Assembly: GCA_000695325.1 (NCBI GenBank)
Contig: AVPN01001490.1
Coordinates: 1 to 22,067 of the forward strand
Length of the DNA stretch: 22,067 nucleotides
Origin: Pleurobrachia bachei
Taxonomy: Eukaryota > Ctenophora > Tentaculata > Cydippida > Pleurobrachiidae
Direction: 5' to 3'
The position numbers were made by a program, and so were the translations under genes. Position 1 is the first letter of the stretch; the number at the start of each line of letters is the position of its first letter. Shown piece after piece: positions 1-7,398 of the stretch. Under the pieces are notes generated by a model. The model searched no databases and was not told where the DNA came from. It saw only the letters and a program-made list of their open reading frames with translations.

Positions 1-157
1 TTTTCAGCGAAATTTATTTTTTTCCTAATATAGCATCGTTACCCACTGTGCAGGTGGTAGATACAGTTTGTTAGAATAAAAAAAGACCAAAATTGTATTA
101 TCTAAAACTGAAGATCTGCTCAAGCACATTATCTAAAACTAAAGATTTGCTACCTAC

Positions 158-222
158 CTTTTCATCATCTACAGAATACAGATCAGTCCTCCTTCTGTAG
201 CTGACCATGTTCCCATACGACT
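158..222 (-). CDS. Possible small exon, unassigned
   Basis: On the minus strand a 65-nt open segment is bounded by a good acceptor (tacatttcag) and a good donor (GTAGGTAG). Its only open frame reads roughly SYGNMVSYRRRTDLYSVDD and ends on a codon boundary. It begins with two bases completing a split codon. The last VPS13 exon seen at 13413-13500 ends on a complete codon, so the two cannot be directly adjacent exons. I do not recognise the peptide. It may be a chance pair of splice-like sites. Confidence 0.2.
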
Positions 223-580
223 CTGAAATGTACAATTGGTGTAATGCATGCAAGATAAACGCAGGGTACAAATCACACAATCTAATATATTATGTTGTTC
301 CAAAATTTAAAATCGCTGAAAGAGCCAAAAAAATGAAATTGTTTTCGCGTGAGCTCCGTTATTGGACTCTGGTCAAAAAGGCCCACTCGAGGGAATCACT
401 GAATAATTGAAACAGCCCTAGAATATCATTTTGCAGACGATATATAATGTTGGAAATGACCGAATTTCTGATTGATGGTGCTGTTTTAAAAGGGCATTCT
501 TAATCAATCAGTCATTTGTCTTTGTGACAAATATATTCTCTCTTAGCTGAACATGTATGTGATGGAGTGAAAGAGAGGGG

Positions 581-628
581 AGAAAGGGATGGAGAGAAAG
601 GGATGGAGAGAAAGGGATGGAGAGAAAG
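581..628. repeat. 14-bp minisatellite, about 3.4 copies
   Basis: The unit agaaagggatggag occurs three times exactly (581-594, 595-608, 609-622), followed by a partial fourth copy. It lies in the purine-rich left flank. Confidence 0.9.
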
Positions 629-1076
629 ATACAGCAAGATAAAACGTTTTAGCCCGAACCTTGCTTGTATACCCGGCACACTGTACTTACCGTAGCGCCA
701 AAAAGATTCGCATCATGTATGTAATAGAGGTAAGGACTAGGGGTATAACCCAAAACTCTTTAAAAGACTCTTTAAAAGAAGCAGCTTGTTATAAAGTAGA
801 ATATCAAAGTACCTAAAAAAGTACCTTTTTCACTGGATCCATTTAGGATTGTCATCTGCAGAGAACTAAACAAAGGGAGAAATAGTCGAAAGAAAGGAGG
901 AACTGCTTGTTTTACAAATAATAATCTACGAATTTATCGATCAAATATTAGGGTGATTCATAATGATTGATCGTGTTATGTCAAGATCTCACCCCTCTGC
1001 ACCTGTTGGATCAGTCACTCCTTGGAGACGGGATATCTATTGGATGCATGAGAATATCATCTGTCAAGCCACCGGA

Positions 1077-1162
1077 TTTGTTATGACTATCTACGTCAAG
1101 CCAGATTCGTGAAGAGGAATCGATGAGATGTTTACAACTTGACTATCTTTGTTATGACTATC
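1077..1162 (+). promoter_or_regulatory. Direct repeats in the LTR U3 region
   Basis: A 15-bp word, TTTGTTATGACTATC, occurs twice 71 bp apart (1077-1091 and 1148-1162), upstream of the TATA-like box. Related GTTATG words also open the LTR. The same pair is present in all four LTRs. Repeated words in U3 are commonly protein-binding or enhancer sites in LTR elements; that role here is inference. Confidence 0.5.
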
Positions 1163-1189
1163 GACGCTAATCAGGAGGCAGAGGGAAAC

Positions 1190-1197
1190 TATATAAA
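1190..1197 (+). promoter_or_regulatory. TATA-like box of LTR 1
   Basis: TATATAAA lies near the middle of the LTR and is conserved at the matching place in the LTRs at 10670, 12955 and 20860. It is followed by a purine-rich tract and then sequence expected to form R. It is the likely core promoter for the genomic RNA. Confidence 0.6.
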
Positions 1198-1306
1198 GAA
1201 GAAGAAGATAACGAAGCGGCACCGCAGCACTCACGACCAACACCCGAACGATCTGCGAGGTTCGAGATCACAAGAACACATACCCCGGAAACTGAGGATA
1301 TCTCTT

Positions 1307-1333
1307 TATTGCAAGTTCTATTGCCTTGCAATA
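1307..1333 (+). other. Hairpin in the 3' part of the LTR
   Basis: TATTGCAAG and CTTGCAATA form a perfect 9-bp stem with a 9-nt loop. At least 8 bp of the stem are kept in all four LTRs. It would lie in R/U5 of the transcript, where LTR elements often carry structured RNA affecting polyadenylation or the start of reverse transcription. The function is inferred. Confidence 0.5.
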
Positions 1334-1655
1334 TCCAAGTTGTTTCAAGTGTTTAAACCCTAAACAAGACAACTCACTTCACCCACAAAACATCCATTAA
1401 CACCTTCATATAAGGGCTGTGCTCTGATCATTCTTTTTGGCACTTTTAAACGTCTTTTTTGACTGTTTTTCGGTCATAACTCGTGATTGGACTGTCAAAA
1501 CATCACCCGAATAGCTACAGCTACTTTTGGGTAAGTGTTAGTCAACTTAAAACCGGTTTCAAGACGATCCAAGCACGTCTTTCGTGGGCACGACCGCGCA
1601 CCAATAGTGATCCTGACTAATTAGCTGGGGGCTTAGCTTTTTATGTAAAATCCTG

Positions 1656-1715
1656 AACTGTCTCAAACTATCCTAAATCTGTCTAAAACTATCCCAACTG
1701 TCTAAATTCAGCCAA
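1656..1715. repeat. Degenerate tandem repeat of about 20 bp
   Basis: Roughly 2.7 copies of a word like aactgtctaaaactatccc follow each other with small differences. Confidence 0.6.
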
Positions 1716-1900
1716 CCAGAATGCAGGCTAACATTTGTAAGACCAATAAAATCCTAGACGTAAAAAAGCGGTTTTACAATTACAAATTGAAAACCCGGTT
1801 TACACAACAAATTGTTTCAACTCAAAAATATCGAGTAATCAGCGGACAAATCCTTTAGAGTTCAGCAGTGAACCAACTAGTCACTCAGCTCACAGATCAA

Positions 1901-1917
1901 CTTCTTCTTCTTCTTCT
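1901..1917. repeat. CTT microsatellite
   Basis: A CTT trinucleotide is repeated nearly six times. Confidence 0.9.
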
Positions 1918-2033
1918 AAGAGTGTCGGGTGTGAACCCTAAAGAACTATCGCGACTTTCGTCAATGCGATTTGGTCGACACTGTGTGAGTGCTCGTGTGT
2001 GGCCCCCTCGGGAATAAACCCTTAGGTGGAACC

Positions 2034-2054
2034 CTCATGGGTAGAACCCATGAG
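2034..2054. other. Perfect 9-bp inverted repeat
   Basis: CTCATGGGT and ACCCATGAG are separated by three bases (AGA), giving a tight hairpin in the unidentified segment. No T-run follows, and no role can be assigned. Confidence 0.5.
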
Positions 2055-2573
2055 AGTTGTGAAAGAAAAAGAAGACAGCCGCGGCTTGTCCCCGTCCGTG
2101 TTGGCCTCAATCACCTTCCCCTCTCGGCTGGAACAGCAGTACTGGTTCGCACATATCAACTACTGTCCAATTACAATGAAATTTTCAATTCCTATGAAAA
2201 GGCACGTAAATGCTCTCACATGTGCAACGTATAACAATATACATATATTAGGTTGTTCCACAATGATTGGGAATGGGGCTATACACCACGCTATGCAACC
2301 GCCTAAATCAAACTGACGGTACTACCGGGTTAATTGGTTAATTTGAAAGAGAAAAACTGGTATTCGTTTTGTTGGTACCTGTTTGGGTTCGGATTTAGGG
2401 CCAATTTTCAATATCCCGAAATACCCGCCGCTGCACGACCAATTATCGACCAATTAAGGTACCTTATCATGACCGAAATTTGATTTTACGCCGGTAGGGG
2501 TTAGGCTTGGACCTAACCGAGTCATTCGTGTGAAATTCGTTGAAAAAAGTCGGTTTAAACATCCATTAACAAG

Positions 2574-2591
2574 TGGAGCCTGAATACAAAG
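2574..2591 (+). other. Primer-binding site of element A
   Basis: TGGAGCCTGAATACAAAG begins two bases after the LTR end. TGG is the complement of a tRNA CCA tail, as expected for a minus-strand primer site. The same word follows the LTRs at 10670 (11101) and 20860 (21291). I cannot say which tRNA it matches; the spacing and TGG start support the call. Confidence 0.65.
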
Positions 2592-2644
2592 GAACCCAAT
2601 AAAACAACCGTTACTTTGGAAAAACAAAAACCAGGTTTCAAAAA

Positions 2645-3682
2645 ATGGGAACAGAGGAAGAACGAAAACTGCTCGAAAAACTGAGAGAGCTAGAAATCCA
2701 GATGCAAGAAACAAAAAAGCAAATGGCAAAACAGGGCATGACAGTCCAAGAGGATACACCAGAACACTCCAGCTCAAACAGTAGAAAATGGAACACATCA
2801 AAAGCGCCAAAATTCAAAACAGGCGAGAACTTCAGCGTATTTTGCGAACGTTTCGCGGACTACGTGAAAATATCAAAAGAAAAGGAAGATCTTGACACGC
2901 TGTTCATGCTATGCGTTGATAATGAAACCTACATCACCCTAAAAAGCACGGTGAAAAACCTAAATGAGGAGGAGAAAGAAAACATAAACGATCTTTGTGA
3001 AATTCTAAAAGAAGAATACCTGGGATACACCCAAACATCTATCAAACAACAGCTCATGAACTTGAAACAAGAGCCAAATGAAAACATAACCCAGTTTTGC
3101 AACAATATCCAAACAAAAGCAAGACAAGCATATGGCACAGTCAAAGATGCAGGGGACATTGCACAACTTGTTCTCCTAAGAGGCCTGCGAGACGAAACAA
3201 TCAAGAGGAAGCTAAATGAAGCAGCCACAGAAACATTCGAGGAAACAATGAGGCTAGCAAAACACTTGGATTCAGTAGACAAGGTGCTTCAACAAAACAG
3301 CACAGCCATCCTGAGGACTGAACAAGAAACCCAAGAAACACGAGTGGCAGACATGGGGAGCAGCCAGAAAAATGAGAGAAACACTAGTCGGTACAACAGA
3401 AACTACAGCCGAGGGAGACAAAACGACAGAAGTAGCAGTCGGGGAAGACGCTATAACAGAAGTAGCAGCAGAGGAAGAAACTTCAATAGAAGCAACAGTC
3501 GAGGAAGAGACTACGACAACAGAAGAAGGAGCGTTTCTAGAGAAAGATCCAACAACTGGAGAACACAGCGATCTAAATCGCCGTACCCCTCCAACAGAAA
3601 TGGAGGACCTGGGAAATGCTATGGATGCGGAATGTACGGACACTACATTGCTAACTGCAACATCAGGCGGAATTTAAACTAG
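2645..3682 (+). CDS. gag: Gag of element A
   Basis: This 345-residue structural protein would form the virus-like particle in the cytoplasm and package the element RNA. Residues 1-35 are a Glu/Lys-rich likely coiled coil (EEERKLLEKLRELEIQ). Residues about 50-215 are helical and capsid-like (retrotrans_gag type). Residues 249-288 are four exact-length 10-residue repeats centred on SRGR, within an Arg/Ser-rich stretch to about 311. Residues 325-338 are a CX2CX4HX4C zinc knuckle for RNA binding. The ATG at 2645 is the first after the primer-binding site. The frame ends on a TTTAAAC slippery heptamer. The same N-terminal frame recurs at 11172 and 21362. Confidence 0.9.
   Translation: MGTEEERKLLEKLRELEIQMQETKKQMAKQGMTVQEDTPEHSSSNSRKWNTSKAPKFKTGENFSVFCERFADYVKISKEKEDLDTLFMLCVDNETYITLKSTVKNLNEEEKENINDLCEILKEEYLGYTQTSIKQQLMNLKQEPNENITQFCNNIQTKARQAYGTVKDAGDIAQLVLLRGLRDETIKRKLNEAATETFEETMRLAKHLDSVDKVLQQNSTAILRTEQETQETRVADMGSSQKNERNTSRYNRNYSRGRQNDRSSSRGRRYNRSSSRGRNFNRSNSRGRDYDNRRRSVSRERSNNWRTQRSKSPYPSNRNGGPGKCYGCGMYGHYIANCNIRRNLN
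3389..3508 (+). repeat. Four 30-bp repeats coding the SR-rich linker of Gag
   Basis: The coding DNA for Gag residues 249-288 is four consecutive 30-bp units, each giving SRGR at the same phase (residues 255, 265, 275, 285) with NRS or DRS before it. The same array is in element C at 15397-15516. Confidence 0.8.
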
Positions 3683-3752
3683 AGCAGGGTTGCAACGACA
3701 CAGCAGTTACTTCAGACATCAAGAGGTCAAACAACAATAGCACTTGCAACCC
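3673..3752 (+). promoter_or_regulatory. Probable -1 ribosomal frameshift signal, gag-pol
   Basis: TTTAAAC (3673-3679) sits in the gag frame as T TTA AAC, the correct register for a -1 slippery heptamer, and is followed at once by the gag stop. After a 7-nt spacer, GGGTTGCAA (3687-3695) pairs perfectly with TTGCAACCC (3744-3752), giving a 9-bp stem with a 48-nt loop. The pol frame is the -1 frame relative to gag and is open through this site. UUUAAAC is a known slippery sequence (for example in coronaviruses), and -1 shifting at gag-pol is usual in many Ty3/gypsy elements and retroviruses. The arrangement is repeated in element C. Confidence 0.75.
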
Positions 3753-3762
3753 GATCCCTACC

Positions 3763-6700
3763 AACGAATCAAAACAACTAATTGTGACAGCATATGTGTC
3801 AAACAAACCTTTTAACATGTTCCTGGACACCGGAGCAGGAGCCAGTCTGATCAGTACACGGATCATACACCAACTAAACATGTTGGACCAGATTAAACCG
3901 ACCGCAACAATAATAAAAGGTCTTTCAAACATGAAACTATTGACAAAAGGTGAAATTCATCTAAAAATCACAGTAGCCAAAACAGAGGTCAAACAAACGT
4001 TCATTGTTATGGACAACCTTCCAGATGACATACTAGCTGGAACAAACTTGATGGAGCAACTGGATATGCGCATTGACGTGGCAAAACAAACAATCCAAAC
4101 ACGCTATGGTAAAATACAAGCTCGTAATTACCCAACAAACCTACCTAAACAGTGTAAAATAAAGGTAAAAAAGAGGTTAACCATTCCGGCTAACAGCGTA
4201 ACCCATTTTGTCGCAAAACTATCTATGCGAAACAGTGACAAAACACATGAGGGCATTGTTTTTAACAATCCAAAATTAACCCACTCATTCGGAATATGCA
4301 TTCAAAACAGTATGACACACAGTACTGGAAATGAGATACCAATACGATGTGTGAATCCACTACCCCGAGACATAACTCTGTACAAACACCGGGTCATTGG
4401 AACAATGGTTCCTGTTGATCAATCGTACAGACAAACTGTCAAAAAACTAGACAGCTATAATGCGGAAACAAACATACCTCGTTTGCCAGAAGCAGAACCC
4501 GAGGAAATAACAAAACACAAAGACAAGTGGGAAAATATGGACAAATTGTTCGAACAACTAGGAGTAAATGAACTCCAAATAGACGAACACCATAAAAAAG
4601 AACTAAAAGAATTGTTGAGAAACTATTCTCACTGTTTTTCAAAACACCAGTTCGACCTGGGCACAGCCACATTCTTTGAGGCTTCTCTCAAACTAAAACA
4701 TGACTATGTTGCGAAATGGATTCCAACAAGGCAAGTTCCATACAACTTAGAAAACGTCATGGAGAAGGAACTCATGACTCTGGTAGATTCCGGACAAATA
4801 CAAGAATGTGAAAACAATGGGGCATGGAACAGCCCAGTCTTTCTAGTCCAAAAACCGGGTACAAAAAAATACAGAGTGGTACAAGACCTGAGGCAACTAA
4901 ACAAGGAGAGTATACCTGATACTTTCCAATTACCAAACATAAACACGGTCATGAACAACATGAACGAATGTGAGTGGTTAACATCCTTTGATTTCACAAA
5001 GGGTTTTAACCAAATTAAACTGGATGAGGAAAGTAGACCCCTTACAGCGTTTACTTACAAAAACACTCGCTACCAATGGGCAAGACTAATTATGGGACAT
5101 TGCTCAAGCAGCAGCATCTTTGCCAAATGCATGGCACAACTGTTCCAAAGAGTACCCTTTGAAGCACTCATCTGCTTTCTAGATGACGTGTTAATTGGAA
5201 GCAACACCGTGGAAGAACACCTAAGACGACTGGAATTCGTCCTAGCCAGACTTTCATTCGGGGGACTCAAAATCAGTCCATCAAAAACCCAACTGTTCCG
5301 AAAAAAGGTGAAATTTCTCGGACACATAATTGACAAAAATGGTCTTCAAATTGACCCAGATAGAGTGGAAGCAATTCAACAACTACCGCAACCAAAATCG
5401 GTAAAGGAATTACAAAAATTCCTTGGAGCTATAAACTACAATCGAGCTTTTATAAAACACTACAGCAAAATTGCTGCACCTCTGTATAATCTACTCAGAA
5501 AAACAGAGAAGTTTGTCTGGTCTGAGGAAGCTATAAGAGCATTCAACATGCTAAAACACAGTTTGAGCTCAGCACCTGTCAACGAATCAAAACAACTAAT
5601 TGTGACAGCATATGTGTCAAACAAACCTTTTAACATGTTCCTGGACACCGGAGCAGGAGCCAGTCTGATCAGTACACGGATCATACACCAACTAAACATG
5701 TTGGACCAGATTAAACCGACCGCAACAATAATAAAAGGTCTTTCAAACATGAAACTATTGACAAAAGGTGAAATTCATCTAAAAATCACAGTAGCCAAAA
5801 CAGAGGTCAAACAAACGTTCATTGTTATGGACAACCTTCCAGATGACATACTAGCTGGAACAAACTTGATGGAGCAACTGGATATGCGCATTGACGTGGC
5901 AAAACAAACAATCCAAACACGCTATGGTAAAATACAAGCTCGTAATTACCCAACAAACCTACCTAAACAGTGTAAAATAAAGGTAAAAAAGAGGTTAACC
6001 ATTCCGGCTAACAGCGTAACCCATTTTGTCGCAAAACTATCTATGCGAAACAGTGACAAAACACATGAGGGCATTGTTTTTAACAATCCAAAATTAACCC
6101 ACTCATTCGGAATATGCATTCAAAACAGTATGACACACAGTACTGGAAATGAGATACCAATACGATGTGTGAATCCACAACCCCGAGACATAACTCTGTA
6201 CAAACACCGGGTCATTGGAACAATGGTTCCTGTTGATCAATCGTACAGACAAACTGTCAAAAAACTAGACAGCTATAATGCGGAAACAAACATACCTCGT
6301 TTGCCAGAAGCAGAACCCGAGGAAATAACAAAACACAAAGACAAGTGGGAAAATATGGACAAATTGTTCGAACAACTAGGAGTAAATGAGCTCCAAATAG
6401 ACGAACTCCATAAAAAAGAACTAAAAGAATTGTTGAGAAACTATTCTCACTGTTTTTCAAAACACCAGTTCGACCTGGGCACAGCCACATTCTTTGAGGC
6501 TTCTCTCAAACTAAAACATGACTATGTTGCGAAATGGATTCCAACAAGGCAAGTTCCATACAACTTAGAAAACGTCATGGAGAAGGAACTCATGACTCTG
6601 GTAGATTCCGGACAAATACAAGAATGTGAAAACAATGGGGCATGGAACAGCCCAGTCTTTCTAGTCCAAAAACCGGGTACAAAAAAATACAGAGTGGTAC

Positions 6701-7398
6701 AAGACCTGAGGCAACTAAACAAGGAGAGTATACCTGATACTTTCCAATTACCAAACATAAACACGGTCATGAACAACATGAACGAATGTGAGTGGTTAAC
6801 GTCCTTTGATTTCACAAAGGGGTTTAACCAAATTAAACTGGATGAGGAAAGTAGACCCCTTACAGCGTTTACTTACAAAAACACTCGCTACCAATGGGCA
6901 AGACTAATTATGGGACATTGCTCAAGCAGCAGCATCTTTGCCAAATGCATGGCACAACTGTTCCAAAGAGTACCCTTTGAAGCACTCATCTGCTTTCTAG
7001 ATGACGTGTTAATTGGAAGCAACACCGTGGAAGAACACCTAAGACGACTGGAATTCGTCCTAGCCAGACTTTCATTCGGGGGACTCAAAATCAGTCCATC
7101 AAAAACCCAACTGTTCCGAAAAAAGGTGAAATTTCTCGGACACATAATTGACAAAAATGGTCTTCAAATTGACCCAGATAGAGTGGAAGCAATTCAACAA
7201 CTACCGCAACCAAAATCGGTAAAGGAATTACAAAAATTCCTTGGAGCTATAAACTACAATCGAGCTTTTATAAAACACTACAGCAAAATTGCTGCACCTC
7301 TGTATAATCTACTCAGAAAAACAGAGAAGTTTGTCTGGTCTGAGGAAGCTATAAGAGCATTCAACATGCTAAAACACAGTTTGAGCTCAGCACCTGTC
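3763..7398 (+). repeat. 1,818-bp tandem duplication inside pol of element A
   Basis: 3763-5580 and 5581-7398 are nearly identical direct repeats of 1,818 bp (606 codons). Each covers protease and reverse transcriptase up to the start of RNase H. Element C has one copy. A handful of base differences separate the two copies. At each difference I compared (around 4354, 4576, 4588, 4982 and 5003) the second copy agrees with element C and the first does not. The junction shows only one or two bases of homology. Confidence 0.95.

Larger units (their letters stand above)
1..973. other. Left flanking DNA, no confident gene
   Basis: No convincing long coding region is seen. The stretch is AT-rich and holds a 14-bp minisatellite (581-628), a short inverted repeat (ATTTGTC/GACAAAT around 511-530) and one weak exon candidate on the minus strand (158-222). 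It ends directly at the TG terminus of the first LTR. It may be further intron of the VPS13 gene seen at 13413-14940, because the retroelement cluster lies just downstream of an exon of that gene. I found no recognisable next VPS13 exon here, so this is inference. Confidence 0.4.
974..1402 (+). repeat. LTR 1, most diverged copy
   Basis: This is a complete 429-bp LTR with termini TGTTATG...ATTAACA, whose outer five bases are inverted repeats (TGTTA/TAACA). It is homologous over its whole length to the LTRs at 10670, 12955 and 20860. By eye it differs from LTR 2 at about 13 positions (about 3%). It is not preceded by the family's polypurine tract, so it is a left-hand LTR or a solo LTR. The five bases on its two sides (gatcg and ccttc) do not match, so no simple target-site duplication is visible. 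A 1.15-kb segment separates it from element A. Confidence 0.9.
1403..2556. other. Unidentified 1.15-kb segment between LTR 1 and element A
   Basis: This DNA matches nothing else in the window. It is bounded by the same 15-bp word, aaacatccattaaca (1388-1402 and 2557-2571), which is also the LTR's last 15 bp. Either it inserted at the LTR edge and made a 15-bp duplication, or LTR 1 and element A are two separate pieces with old flank between them. It has no terminal inverted repeats, no poly-A end and no credible gene. It holds a CTT microsatellite (1901-1917), a 20-bp degenerate repeat (1656-1715) and a 9-bp hairpin (2034-2054). The two open frames at 1989-2316 overlap and look random. Confidence 0.5.

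Noticed and set aside
207-410. 67-codon plus-strand frame in the left flank
   Set aside because: No family resemblance or splice or promoter context; it overlaps the antisense exon candidate.
640-740. Possible VPS13 exon before the donor-like GTAAGTAC on the minus strand
   Set aside because: The only plausible acceptor is weak and the frame required by the preceding exon phase is not open.
1139-1363. Small open frame inside the LTR, also at 10850, 13120 and 21040
   Set aside because: It spans the TATA-like box and U5 hairpin, varies in length between LTRs and has no protein-like character.
969-1407. Target-site duplication around LTR 1
   Set aside because: The flanking pentamers gatcg and ccttc differ, and neither matches ttact after LTR 3.
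1989-2316. Two overlapping open frames of 81 and 96 codons in the unknown segment
   Set aside because: They overlap in different frames, have no recognisable motif, and could arise by chance in GC-richer DNA.
3372-3677. 101-codon Glu/Thr-rich frame inside gag
   Set aside because: It is an alternative-frame reading of the SR-repeat DNA; the repeat makes all frames open.
4439-7154. Minus-strand open frames of 77-97 codons inside pol, repeated in each copy
   Set aside because: They mirror the pol coding sequence, recur only because pol recurs, and have Cys/Leu/Ser-rich composition typical of antisense shadows.
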